Below are positions 51,532-63,993 of a stretch of DNA of 64,000 nucleotides, in pieces. The notes beneath the pieces are model-generated. The model had not been told where the DNA came from. It worked only from the letters and a program-made list of their open reading frames with translations, and did not search any database. Where the stretch lies: assembly GCA_905331475.1 (NCBI GenBank), contig CAJNYU010004083.1:1-64000 (forward strand), given 5' to 3'. The translations under genes were made by a program, and so were the position numbers. The stretch comes from Rotaria socialis. Lineage: Eukaryota; Rotifera; Eurotatoria; Philodinida; Philodinidae. The first letter of the stretch is position 1; every line of letters starts with the position of its first letter.

Positions 51532-54455
51532 ATGCATCCTACGTTATCAACGTTGACGAGCATCTGTGAAGATGCTGCAAATTCAGTCAACATTTCACAA
51601 CATGATTTAAAACCATTTAATCAACTGTTACTGACTGACGACTATTTAAATAAGATTTCAGTGAATAACGATGAGCATTCAAATAATTCAGCATTATTCT
51701 GTCCATCAGCAAATATCAAACAATTATTTCGTTTATCACATTTGAGCGCCTCACACCCATCTCGAGCATCACTTTGGTTTAATCTTATTCGTCAAGACAA
51801 ATCACGGCATTCACATAAATTTCAACAAGCTATTGACCGTTACCCAGACGATATACGGTAAGTTATATTTCAAGGGCACGTACTTGATGGTATAATATAC
51901 GTCAAGAATACTCGTTCACAATATATTTCATTGATGAGTTCTGGTTGTATATTTTTATACGCAAAAAAATAGCGCAATAGGTATATTAGTTTTGATATTA
52001 AGTAATAAAAAAGAAACATTCAAGTCCTATTAAAAACCTCATTATCAATCTAGAAGATTTGTCTTTACGGTTATGAGAATTTTTACGTCCATAGATGTTT
52101 TTGCGATATGGTATAAAAATTAAAGAGCAACGTAAATTCACAAAAACCCTAGTTTCGATAAGTCTTACCGTGAAAGCAAGCGCGTGTTTTTCTAGATGAA
52201 TATCGTACATGTATATCTCAATTTGTAAACACTTATCGGTTATCGATTTACATAGATTTGCTATTGATAATGAAAAAGATATAATTAGTTTATGAGCCAT
52301 CAGTGTGAAAGATACTGTAGGGGGCTCTGATGAGGGACCTGCTCCAGTTTGCAAAAGTGATAATGTCAAATTCAAACTCTTTTAGATTTTCTTCCCATAG
52401 AATATGATACTCTATTGATTGTCGAAACATTATTTCATTTGATAAACAAGAAGAATGATAAATCAAGTTTCAAGTAAGAGTGCGAACGTTGACCGATACC
52501 GTTATTTCTCATATCTACTCTTCTAAATGTCGCTCATTAAGTTTTAGTAGCTCATTTCAACTCCCTTCTCTCCCTCTCTCTCTCTCTCTCTCAAGAAAAA
52601 GAATCATTTTAGAACGAACGTTATTTATTATTGAAAGACTGTCATTCCTCTTTTTTTGTAATTTATCTATAAGAAAAAAAGCACAAAATAATAATGATTT
52701 CATGGTATATATTCAAGAAATTTCTTTCGAACATGATTCTTTTTATGAGCTACTGTTCTTGACTTACTCAATCTTAGTACATCTAGTTATATTTCTCTCA
52801 TTGATTTGACTTCAAAACAATCTCATCTCTATTTTTCTCTTTAGAAATATGTTTGGTCGTCGAAATGATATAGCTGTTCGTCTTCCTTCATGTGTTGATG
52901 CCAATCATTTGCCTCATTATAATCTAAATCGGCGAGGTCAACATGCTATAACTCGAATCTTAAGTGTATTCACATATTATCATCCTGATATAACCTGGGC
53001 ACCATTACTTGCACCAATGACAGCTTTATTTTTACATTACATGACAGAAATCGATGCATACGAATCATTATTAATTCTCACCAGTGGGGATTATAAAATA
53101 ATAACTCAAACAGAAATCCAGTATCAATCGTTATCATTAGCATTTCGTACATTGTTACGCCGACATTGCCGTTCAATATACGAATTTTTTGCTAAACAAC
53201 CACAACAAGCATCCATATTTGATGGATGGCTTTGGCTTGTATTCGAACATTTACCATTTGCATATCTTGTACCAATAATTGATTGTCTTTTAATTGAAGA
53301 TATGAAGGTACTTATACGTATCAGTATGACACTTCTTCATTTTTTTATTAAATATGCTTCAAATCCACAAACAGTACCAGCAAAACCTCGACGACGTGAT
53401 TCGTTATTTCGCCTATCAAGATCTACTCGCGCAGCAGTACAATATGACCATCAAGTATCATTGTCGTCTTCATCGAATAAAGATGTTTATGAAAATTTAA
53501 TTCATTATATTCAACATTTTGATTTACCTATGGACAAACTTTTTAAACATGCTTTTGGTATTTCACATTTACAACGAAAAGAAATCTTTCGAGCTATTGA
53601 GGTACGATGTCGAAATAGAATATTTCTTTTGAGATCTTCTAGCTATTGAATTATTGTCAATATTGTTTTTTGTTGTCTTTATCCAATTGAACTTCCCTGA
53701 CAGTTGTCTCGAACTCAAACATGTTTGTTCTTTTTATTCAGATTGAAGAAGAAAAGATCAAATTGGAACGTCGTCGTGTAATGCCACTTCTACGTCGTTC
53801 ATCGTCTGCTGGTGATCAACATACATTAAATCCTATTCCAATTCCAAAATCTGCTATCAGTCGTCCCATTCATCATCAAAATTCAATGCCAATAATCATG
53901 ATCCGTGAATTCGATTCAACAACAGCAAGTCATTCAGATTTTGCTTATCTTTGGTCACTGATTCCAAGTCGTCTTACTGAATTTCAACCTGAACGTATTT
54001 ATTCGTCAAATATTCACGGCCGTCGTTTACAAACCTTATATGATCATGTCGAATTTCATGAATATTGTCTTATTATTATACGAAATGAACATCAACAAAT
54101 TTTTGGAGCTTTTTGCTCAGGCCAATTAGCTAATCGTACAAAAGCACGAACATGGTTTGGCACGGGTGAATCATTTTTATTTTCATTAAAACCCGAACGA
54201 CAAGTTTATAAATGGGTTGGCTATCAAACATCGACGAGAGGCAGTACAAAAGCATTTGAAGATTATTTTATACATGCCGACAACGATCGTTTACTAATGG
54301 GCGGTAGCGAAGATCCGCTCAATATTGGTTTAGCTATTCAAAAAGATTTAAATGAAGGAAGTACAAGACAATGTGATACATATGGTAATAAAGCATTATC
54401 CAGCAGCGAGCATTTTCAAATAATGGAAATCGAAGTATTCGGATTTACAAGATAA
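51532..54455 (+). CDS. TBC1D24: TBC1D24-like protein (TBC + TLDc)
   Basis: Three exons (51532-51857, 52845-53601, 53742-54455) give 598 residues. A Rab-GAP-type TBC domain spans about 75-330 (HLSASHPSRASLWFNLI, FVDANHLPHYNLN-like VDANHLPHYNLN, DITWAPLLAPMTALFLHYM, FDGWLWLVFEHLPFAYLV). After a Ser/Arg linker comes a TLDc domain at about 430-598 (LWSLIPSRLTEFQPERIYSS, FGAFCSGQL, WFGTGESFLFSL, SSSEHFQIMEIEVFGF). The pair TBC+TLDc is diagnostic of TBC1D24/Skywalker, which acts in synaptic-vesicle traffic through phosphoinositides. The first intron (51858-52844, 987 nt) is exceptional here and holds a (CT)n run near 52570. An AG lies 5 nt before the ATG. Confidence 0.92.
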
Positions 54456-55394
54456 TCATTTTTGTTTCGGATGTTTTATTTTAGACAATGTATGTTTAAA
54501 AAAAGTATATCGCCAAGTGACGATGATATTATCTATTGTATAGATGCGAGAGAGAATCTATACAAAAGAAAACTTCAGTCTCTCGCATTGTATTATTGTG
54601 TGAATTTATCGGATCTTCTTTTTTGATTTTCTTTTTACTATGCTGTACTGGAATCATTTTAGAGGATGATTCAGGTTAAAATGTGAAACATTCATACTCT
54701 AATATTTTTGTACATAAAGATAATAGATTACACAAATATATTCGACATCATGTTTTAACTTTGTGATTCTGCTTTATTCTTAATTGAAATTTTTGTAAAT
54801 ATTAATTCAGCCATAGTCTATACACTATTATGCATGCCGATAAGCTAATAAACACGAAAATGGATTACATGTCACAGGTTGTAATTCGATCTGTTTACAT
54901 CTTGTTTGCTCGAATCAATAAATAAACACTTGATTAAATTCAATTACTATTAAAAGTATCGAGCAACAACCGAAATAATATTTCACTTCCATCGCGTTCA
55001 AACTTGATTGAAACTTGAAATGAATTTTGTTTGGCAAGAAAATAGCGCAATGACGAAAATTGCATAGAGTGAATTGTTGCTCATGTAATAGGATTTAAGT
55101 CGATTAACAAAACACGAGATTATAAGCTGGTTTGATTTTTTAAAGAGTTTTTCGACAATGATTGAAACTTGAGTATGAAAATATTATTCGTACATGATCG
55201 AACGGTTAAACGCGTGTCGATGATCTAAACACATACAATATCTCTATTGTCTGCCTATGGTCACGTCGACTCAATTGATTGAATAGCAAATCGAAAAGCG
55301 TGTTTAATATCAAATTACAGATAATTTGTTGTAAGCATGTTTAGTCAAATAGAGTCTGAAAGGAAAAAGAAATCGAACAGTTAATGTTGATCAT
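54456..55394. other. Intergenic spacer
   Basis: AT-rich; nothing supported beyond likely 3' and 5' flanks of the neighbours. Confidence 0.4.
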
Positions 55395-56492
55395 ATGCTC
55401 ATTGCATTCATTGAACAAAACATGTGTAAAGTGCGTCAACTTCTCATTTTTCTCTCGTGTTTATTTACTTTAACAAATTCTACAAACGTTTCCTCGTGTA
55501 TTTCTAATACACCATGTAAATGTTTATTAACTGAAGATTCATTTACACTTTTGAATTGTTCATATTCATTACCGGACTTGCCACTGTTCAATTCGAATAC
55601 TTCATTGAATATAACAAAAATTATTGCTCGACATGCTTTAATTCGTTGGCCATTACATTTATGTGGTTATTCCAATATTGAAATTCTTGATTTAAGTGGC
55701 TCCTATCTCGATGCTCAATATATGGATTTATCATGTGTATCTCAATTGCTTTTTTTAAATTTAAGTAATACACAAATTAGAAAAATACCCAATTTTCGAC
55801 GGTATGGATTAAAAAATTTACAAACACTTGACCTATCAAATAATCAAATAGAAATTCTCGATGGTAGTCTTCTTCGTTCGTTGAATAATTTAGTAACATT
55901 GAATGTAGAAAATAATCCATTAAAATACATTGACTATTTCGATTATATACTTGGCCTATCAAGTCTTGAATCTATCAATTTAATGTCTTCGAGTTCAACT
56001 TTAACAACAAAAAAACAGTTATCTGCAATTCAATGGGCTAATTTGGCTCATAAATGGAATAGTTCAAATAAATATATTTCTATTCGAACGAATACTTTTT
56101 CATTACAATCGATTTTTCCAAATCCGGATCAATTTCAAATGATACCATTGGATTTAATGAAAATCATTTTTCAAACATTATCAAATTCAACATTTACTAC
56201 TTTATTTTCTACACCATCATGCAATTGTGTTCATTTGCGAAATTATCAACGTGTATTTTCATTCACTTATTATAATAAAAATCTCTCACCATTATATCAA
56301 ACAACAACTTGTATCCTGCCAAATGGAATTATTCATGCACGTTTATTCGATTATCGGACATTTGTTGATTTAAACTGTTCATCAATGGCGAGAAATTTAC
56401 GTTATCCTAGTATTCAAAGTTCATGTTCAGTTTTAGATTATCAACTATTTATTGTTTTCTTTATTATATTGTATTTGTTTTACGATTATTAA
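55395..56492 (+). CDS. Secreted or surface leucine-rich-repeat protein
   Basis: Single-exon frame of 365 residues; the start may instead be Met 10 (55422), directly before the signal peptide (QLLIFLSCLFTLTNST). An N-terminal Cys cap (SCISNTPCKCLL...LNCSY) is followed by about four LRRs (IEILDLSGSYL, LLFLNLSNTQIRKIP, LQTLDLSNNQIEILDGS, LVTLNVENNPLKYID). A C-terminal Cys-rich cap (CNCVHLRNY ... LNCSS) and a hydrophobic end (LFIVFFIILYLF) suggest a GPI signal or a minimal TM anchor. Many N-glycosylation sequons. An extracellular recognition role is likely but no orthology can be assigned. Confidence 0.85.
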   Translation: MLIAFIEQNMCKVRQLLIFLSCLFTLTNSTNVSSCISNTPCKCLLTEDSFTLLNCSYSLPDLPLFNSNTSLNITKIIARHALIRWPLHLCGYSNIEILDLSGSYLDAQYMDLSCVSQLLFLNLSNTQIRKIPNFRRYGLKNLQTLDLSNNQIEILDGSLLRSLNNLVTLNVENNPLKYIDYFDYILGLSSLESINLMSSSSTLTTKKQLSAIQWANLAHKWNSSNKYISIRTNTFSLQSIFPNPDQFQMIPLDLMKIIFQTLSNSTFTTLFSTPSCNCVHLRNYQRVFSFTYYNKNLSPLYQTTTCILPNGIIHARLFDYRTFVDLNCSSMARNLRYPSIQSSCSVLDYQLFIVFFIILYLFYDY

Positions 56493-58165
56493 AAATTTGA
56501 ATTATAATCATAAGTATAGGGGTTAGTATAACCATAACTTTGTCCATATTGTTGATAGGCAGGAAATGCTGGCGATGGTATGAATGGATTACTAAAGAAA
56601 TTCGGCGTTGTATTCCGAGATGAATCGAAATTAGAATAATCACCACGAAAACCAACTAAAAGATAAATATAATTCAATGAGGGATATGCATTGTTTTCAA
56701 AACTTACACGGATCGTCTCGCTGATATTGATCATAAAATGAATACGAAAAATTGTCTCTGCCAGAATAGCCTAACGATATTATTTTTAGTTTTCCTTTGG
56801 TCGCATTATTTGAGACAATTACCTGTGAATGGTTCCTGATAGAAGTCATCACGCTGTTTTCGCTGTTCTCTATATCCTATTAATACTTCAAAAAATTATA
56901 AAGTCACGGATGACAATAATAAACAAACCTCTATAATTTTGATATGAATTATAAGACTGGTTAGAATCATCGTCAACATCATCATCATCATCATCATCGC
57001 CTTCTTCAATAGATTCAATAATTCGATTGTGATCATTGAAATTATGATTTCGATTAATTCCTACATAATTTATTGTATCACGATTATCCCAATGATCTCG
57101 ACTAAAATTATCCGTTGCTATTTTACGTATAGTCCACACGTCAAAGCATAAATTAGAATTTGTCAAATAGTCATAAGGTATATAACAATATCCGTTATCA
57201 CCCTAGAACGTTTTCTTTTTTGTTTATCTCCTGAATAAAATTTATTATAGTGCTTACCCAATTTTCTCCCCACGAATTTCGTACAATAAATGCTTGGGAC
57301 TGATCACTGTAACCGACAGCTAATAAAGCATGACTAAAAAAGAATGAGTAAAATAAAGCTTCTTTTTCGGATTAAACTGATTTTTGTATAAACCTTCCAT
57401 ATGATTGTTGACTACTTTCCGATTGATTTGGCATTGGCACAACTCCTGTCGTCCTCGCATTATCGAATGAAGCATATAGTATCAAACCGAATGCAAAAGG
57501 AAACCCTTGTGCAAGGCACGATTTCATTTCATGCAAATCAATATTAATTCGCAATGCTTCTGTAATCTTATGGCTTATTGATTCACGATAAGCTTGATCA
57601 TTTGGTTGTACATTGACATTAGAAATATCGTAAGGCCAAATCGACTCCAGACAAGTTCCAAATTCTTCTAATGCTTCGATAGCACTCGTCATTGTACAAC
57701 CTGAATCTATAACTTTTTCTGATCTTTGATCTTTTACTCGAGCATTATAATAGATAAATAAACGACTAACATCAATATCACGACCATTAGCTTTCTTTGT
57801 TAAATATTCGTAAGCTCCTAAAAAATGGAATCACCTGAAAATATCGATCAGACATTGATTTATTTTTCCTACCGGCTAAACTATTTGCCGTACTATCAGT
57901 AAATAAAAAATAAATAAATAAAAAATAAAATATTAAATGTCTGAAGACTTATTTACCAACTGCCAATTTGCGATTGATCTTCGACAGCCGTCATGTCGGT
58001 TCGTAAATCAATTTTGGGTGGAAGTTGTTCAGCTCTGTAAAGTATATGATCACGAAACGTTTGGCATAGTTGTCTTTTGTTCGGCAAACGTGATGATGGT
58101 ACAACACCATTAAGACGGAATCTTGTTTGATCAAGTTTATTGATTAAAAATGCTTTCAGCGGCAT
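56489..58165 (-). CDS. Papain-family (C1A) cysteine protease with acidic tail
   Basis: Eight exons (58165-57957, 57892-57873, 57817-57394, 57333-57258, 57202-56929, 56876-56823, 56770-56708, 56655-56489) give 428 residues. The core has VEDQSQIGSCTANSLAG (catalytic Cys, of the DQGxxGSCTANA type rather than CGSCWAFS), GSHALLAVGYSD (His) and IVRNSWGENW (Asn). The Cys codon is split by an intron and finished in a 20-nt microexon. No signal peptide and almost no propeptide, so it may be cytosolic. After the domain comes a Glu/Asp run (EEGDDDDDDDVDDDS) and an Asn/Tyr/Phe-rich low-complexity tail. Its stop overlaps that of the convergent LRR gene. An AG lies 12 nt before the ATG. Confidence 0.9.
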
Positions 58166-59985
58166 CGTAAATCAGCTCTTAAATGATAAAATAGATCATT
58201 GAGTATCTAGTGTTCGTTTTTATATATATAACTTACTATATTTGTGATGTTTTATTTTACCAATGGCAAGTCATTTGCTTTTCAATTTATACCACATGAC
58301 ATGTGTTGATAATTTGCCATAGATTACGATCTTGAACGAGCTGATTCATATGCGCAGGTGTGAATTAGTAGTGATTGTGTTTCTTTTCAACGGAAATCAT
58401 ATTAGTCATAAGTATGTGTCAAACAAATGAAATGAATCGTTCTCATTAAGAGTCTGCGCTTCAGAAATATATTACAATGATTCATAATGTCTTTTCTATT
58501 AGTTATGTAATTATGTATCAATGAAAAATCATAATACAAATGAGGTTTACTCATATCGGTCTTCTCTAGTAGTAAACTATGTTTTTCGTCGTAAACTGAA
58601 AAGTAGTCATGAAACGAATTCTTATCAATGATGACTTGCAATTAGAATTAGATCAGTGATGATATTCATCAGATTAGACACTACGTTAATGTTACTTACA
58701 ATCAAAATGAAATTTTATTTCCAACATTTTCTTTCTAAAAGAATAAAGAAACTATAGTATCACAAACATTTATAGTGTCACAGGGTGTAGATGTTCTCCT
58801 CACGCCCACTACCTCAGGTATTTCTGTTGAACAAGTTTATTGAAATATCATTTCATTCGAAGATAAAAAGACAAAATAAGATCGTCATGTCGCATTCTTG
58901 TTACCAATAAACAAATAGGAACGCATGCAATGATAATTAAACGTATACATTTTTCAGAAAGATTAGGAAAAAATATGATGTTTTCCCCGCACCACACTCG
59001 AAAAGCAAAATATTTCTTGAGATCGGAAAATCAAACCTCAGTTGTTTGTTCAGAATACTAGCACTCCATGTGTGAAATTCTGGTATTGCGTAGTTACCAA
59101 TCGATGAAAACCTATTGCATTTTCAATGCTTGCTATCGCCGTTTGTGAATATATGGTAACTAACGTAAGGTCAGCATTATGAAAATGGGAAAATGTAACC
59201 TTTGGAAAACAACAAGCTTCTAAAGATAGATATAATAATTTATAAAAAACATAGTACTACATGATATTAGGAGTAGACCAATTTATAGTAACTTTAAATT
59301 AACTTTAATGTCATCAATTAATAATTAATATTAAATGTTAAGTATTTAGAGCAAAAAAAACATTTTTCAGTTTTTTGCCGAGTGAAACCACTTAGTTAGT
59401 GTTATTAATTGAGCCTCACGAAGTAAAATACGTCATCCCTATTTGAGAATGCTTCATAACAGCTTGGAGTATCAGGTAATGCCCAAATGAGTTTTTTTCC
59501 CGTGATATTTTCACATACAAAGTCACACATAAACGAGTTCAATACAACAAAATACACACAACCAACTTAAATAACCTTAAAAGACACTTGTAACTGATGG
59601 ACAAGAATAATTGATCTACAGTTAATAAACGAATGTGCATCATCGATATTACTAGCGTAATATTGCGAATATAGAATACGTATATATCATTGAATTTCTA
59701 GAGAATCAAAGCCTGAATGTGTTGAAAAAAGTTTCAGTTCAAATAAATGGAAATTAGTAAAGACAGTGACAATCTCATTCTTTTCAATTTATCGATTAGA
59801 AAAAGTACAAGATCAAATAATTTATTCGGATTGTACCTAACAGTAAAAAAAAAGCTATGCCAATTACTAAAAAAATGCCTATGTATCTGTACTATACCTA
59901 TTTGGATTATTTTATGATTGCCTAACATATGCTAGTTCATCTTTTTCTATCATAGTGAAGATACTCATCAAGAGAGTTCTCAAAA
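58166..59985. other. Non-coding spacer
   Basis: AT-rich. A stretch near 59285-59345 of AATTAATATTAAATG words resembles the interior of the hAT-type MITE at 27470 but no termini were found. No gene. Confidence 0.4.
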
Positions 59986-59989
59986 AAAG

Positions 59990-61685
59990 GTACTCACGCT
60001 AGAAAATATCGCCAGAACTCACCAGTAATACTCGTGTTAGGGTGTTAGGGTCTGAGTATCTGAGTGCGACTATCGAGTACTCGCCTTGTAAAATCGAGCG
60101 TTTCGAGAGTACTCATCGTACATTTTTTGTATTTTTTGGTGGGTTTTTCGTAAAATACTCACAATCGAGGTGTTCGAACTGTAAGTTGAATTTACCAGAT
60201 ATTTTCCCATCAATAGAAAGCCCTCACCGCCAAATTAACATGGTTAAAATATTAGCGGGTGTTGGTGTACCCTTAAGGAGATATTCGATTTTTCAGTGAA
60301 TTTTCTCTACAGGACCGGCTTTCCCAGCAATATCATATTCTCGAATTGGAACCTGAAACTTTGTATGCATGAAGGTTTCAATGAGACTAACTTACAGAAA
60401 AAAAAACATCAGAAGGTTTGGACAAACCCTCTTCGAGATATGAATCNGTATGCTTGAGAGATTCATATCTCGAAGAGGGTTTGTCCAAACCTTCTGATGT
60501 TTTTTTTTCTGTAAGTTAGTCTCATTGAAACCTTCATGCAGACAAAGTTTCAGGTTCCAATTCGAGAATATGATATTGCTGGGAAAGCCGGTCCTGTAGA
60601 GAAAATTCACTGAAAAATCGAATATCTCCTTAAGGGTACACCAACACCCGCTAATGTTTTAACCATGTTAGTTTGGCTGTGAGGGCTTTCTATTGATGCA
60701 AAAATATCTGGTAAATTCAACTTACAGTTCGAACACCTCCATTGTCAGGCGCATATTTTGTTTGGCATTTTGTTTACTAGACTCAATTTATTTATTTCAA
60801 AAACTAATGATAGAACAGTGACTTCCACGATAAGAATCTGAGAAACGGAGTGTTTCATAGTTTTAATTTGGTTAATTATGACATGGAGATAAAAATTTAT
60901 CCACAGAATGTAAGAAAAAATGAATAAAATTCTGTATTAAGAACACTACAGCATATGTAAACACAAACACAAATAACAAATAAATTATGAATCAAATTAA
61001 GATATGCGAGAACAATATTTATTCACTTAAGATCGTTACAAAAAAAATACAAATATTTTAGATCGAAAACAAAAACCGTTAAGTAACAAATGGAAAAATT
61101 ATGAATTGTCTTCTGTATAACAATAGATGTTTCTTCAGAATATTGAACTTTATGTTCTCGCGAAAATATTTTCTCATTCTTCTTGTGTTCCATTAGTTTT
61201 TAGAAAAAATCAAATTTTATTTAAAACGATATTTCATCTCTGATTTAAGATATAAAATTTAACAAATAATTTTATATATTCAAATAAATATTTGGTCTTA
61301 CTCGAGAAATGAATCGATGAAATGAATTCCTTTTTTTCTATTCTTTAAATAACCAATTAATTAAGACACATGAGTGACTCATTACAAAATATGGAGGATC
61401 AAATTGTTCATTTATTTAAATAGTTCTTTCTTAATTTTCGTTTCATTATATAGTTGTTTTACTGAATGTCTTCTGAAAAACCACAATGAGTACTAACTCG
61501 AGTACTCGTATTTTCATGTACGAATAATTCTTAGAGAGAAAAGTCATTGGCGTACTCACCTTACGTTAGTACACGAAAAGTATAGTTATACATGAAATTT
61601 ATTGAGTACTCACTCGAGTAATCCCAGTACTTATGCTGCAAATTCGTACTCGCTGGGCGAGTACTTTCACTGAGTAGATCACCAA
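59990..61685. repeat. GAGTACTC-rich repeat region, possibly one element
   Basis: The palindrome GAGTACTC and near variants are dense at about 60050-60115 and again at 61485-61675, enclosing a foldback (60161-60745) and AT-rich filler. This looks like mirrored subterminal repeats of a non-coding DNA element of about 1.7 kb. Exact ends and target duplication were not resolved. Confidence 0.45.
60161..60745. repeat. Foldback: two 286-bp inverted arms, 13-nt loop with an N
   Basis: Arms 60161-60446 and 60460-60745 are inverted copies differing at only a few bases (for example CCATCAATAG against GCATCAATAG). The loop contains the window's only N at 60447. The outer ends read ACAATCGAGGTG and CACCTCCATTGT. 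The mismatches argue against a pure read-through artefact; the N suggests the assembler struggled with the hairpin. Confidence 0.85.
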
Positions 61686-61879
61686 CTTTACTATTATGAA
61701 AACAAGAACAGGATAAAATACACATATATACCACACCAGAAGAACTGAAAAATGTTTATATAAATATCGAAGAGGTCATGCCCGATAAGCACAGGAAAGA
61801 AAAATATCTTCTACTATATGGAAAATTCATTTTATTAGTTCATTTGATAAATTATACTATTTCTATTCTAGTAATATAA

Positions 61880-63290
61880 AATCATGTATTAGCAATCAGA
61901 AAACTTTAAAAAATGAAGAATTACGAACTCGATATCCACTGTTCCAATCATCATCAAGCATCACTGTTATACATCAACATTACAAATCAACAGTTAATAT
62001 TATTGATGAGCTGATCGTAAAAGCAAAACAAGCAGCAAGATATGTGCTAGATACAGAATCGGAAAATGAAAAAACCAACGTACCTTAATCCAAATACAAT
62101 TTGTACATTCAATCAGTCAATCGACAATAATATTAATCGAAACGGATTATTTACCTGATTCATAATCGATATTATTTATGCGGATAAAAGAATTATGCTC
62201 GATTATATTTAACGACAACAATAAAATTATATCTTGGGGGCAATTGTCAAAGAATTTGAATATTTTCATCATCTCGAACTTATTCATCGAGGTAAGAACA
62301 TTAATGCTAAAAAATTACAATCTGAGTTTAGCGATTGGAAAAAAAAACTCTAAAACGTATTCAAAAGTGGAGAGGCATGATGCGATAACCGGCCACATAT
62401 AATTAGATACGTTGAATGTAACCACTTAGTAACGATGATATGGACGACGCAGAACCAAATTATAATTTTCAGGATAATACTCATCATCGAAATTCAGGGA
62501 TCGAATGGTCGTTACAAGAGGCAGTTTTAATAACGTTCAGCAAATTCCTCGATAAAACTGAAACAATTAATCACTGGTAATGTGGGCTCGACTTCGAACT
62601 GAACACGTGGAATAACAAGTTATTCAGCCGTATAACCGATACAACAAACACGTAGAACAAAATAAACGTTTCAAAATTAAGTAATCTGCAATGCACTATT
62701 GTACATCGGTTGCTAATTTATATTTTAAAATGTATTCATCGAGAATAAACGACAGCAACGAATGCACACACATGTATATATATGAAACTTCAATAACAAC
62801 TACCACCAGAACCATACTTGATCTTTACGATGATTTACCAGACAGCAGCGAAGACAAATGAATCCAAATTATCAGAACAACATTCGACACACGACAAACG
62901 ACATAACAAATATCCATTGAAGAACGAGCAACATTAACAATTAAAGCAACATCAGAATAAATTAACGAATTCAACTCAACGAAAGAACAACCGCAACAAC
63001 CCTGTCGAAAACTGAAAAACAACGTCGAAAAAATATGAAACTTAAGTGGAAACAGAAATATCATCCGACACAAAATGATACGTCCAATCTATCACAAGTA
63101 CGACTATCGAAAAATTCGAGCTCAATTAAAAGACGACAATATTTATACCAGTCATCAAATTACCATTAATAAAAACAAATTAGAAGTTTCATTTGGTTTC
63201 AAATCTTTCTATGAAGAAAATCCAAGATGAGAGAAAATCTCAGTGAATTATTTTTCAAGAGGTCAATACAAAACAAAATGGGGTTAAAAA
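61880..63290 (+). pseudogene. Decayed remnant of an exonuclease-like mobile-element gene
   Basis: Stretches in changing frames still read as protein: ELIVKAKQAARYVLDTES, which recalls motif I of DEDD 3'-5' exonucleases, a Trp-Gly segment near 62230, WSLQEAVLITFSKFLDKT near 62500 and YDYRKIRAQLKDDNIYTSHQ near 63100. The pieces are collinear over about 1.4 kb and look like one repeated family I associate with bdelloid genomes from memory. Clearly broken, with several breaks; an old fossil. The element class it belonged to is not determined. Confidence 0.5.
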
Positions 63291-63680
63291 AACGAACAAA
63301 CAACCAATGTCGCGACAAGAAAAACAGCAGAAGTAAAATTAATTGCCAATAACATTTTAATGAATTTAAATCAATAACGCCCAACGACATTGAACAGTAA
63401 CATCATTAACACCATGTCAAATTATTCATCATGATTCTGAATAGGAACATTCTACTCTGACTTATTACAACTTATCAAACTTTTTGAGCATAGCCCACAT
63501 CGACAATGAATAACACCTCATCAACATTATATACTTGCATTATTAATTTATTCGAATTATAATGATCAACATAATCAAATGATATTGTGTTTTCAGCAGA
63601 TACAAATTCTTGATCATGTAATATTTCTTGACACATACAAATTATTTAATGATGTACACGATTTACTTTAGCCACGCGTC
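63291..63680. other. Non-coding stretch beyond the decayed remnant
   Basis: AT-rich; perhaps the outer part of the same fossil element, but nothing identifiable. Confidence 0.35.
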
Positions 63681-63993
63681 TACCCAGGCCGATCAAAACG
63701 GACCACCATAAACCGGCGTAACATCACCGTAAACGGTGTTTTTGCAGCGTATTCCGCCGTAAAACGGCCGCTTTAAGCCGAATTAAGGCGTTTTAATAGG
63801 GGCAGTATTACGTCCATACACGGACACCGTATATCAGCCGTAAAACCTCGTAAAGCCGGCGTAATATTATCGTATTCTATAGAACATACGGCCGTATTAC
63901 TGCCCCTGTCATACGGGGAAAATACGGCACGTAAAACGGACCGTATTTGTATCGTATACGACCGTTTACTGATCGTTTTATTCGACCGGGGTA
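63681..63993. mobile_element. ~310-bp MITE built from CCGTAAAACGG-like words
   Basis: Ends TACCCAGGCCGATCAAAACG and the mirror of TACCCCGGTCGAATAAAACG form an imperfect inverted repeat that could use TA as target. The interior is a GC-richer mosaic of CGTAAAACGG, CCGTATTAC and CGGCGTAA words, unlike the AT-rich surroundings. It contains two mirrored GGGGCAGTATTACG / CGTATTACTGCCCC blocks (about 63800 and 63895), so it folds on itself. No coding. Confidence 0.65.

Noticed and set aside
60034-60050. TTAGGGTGTTAGGG, telomere-like
   Set aside because: Only two imperfect units inside a repeat region; no array, so not a telomere remnant on this evidence.
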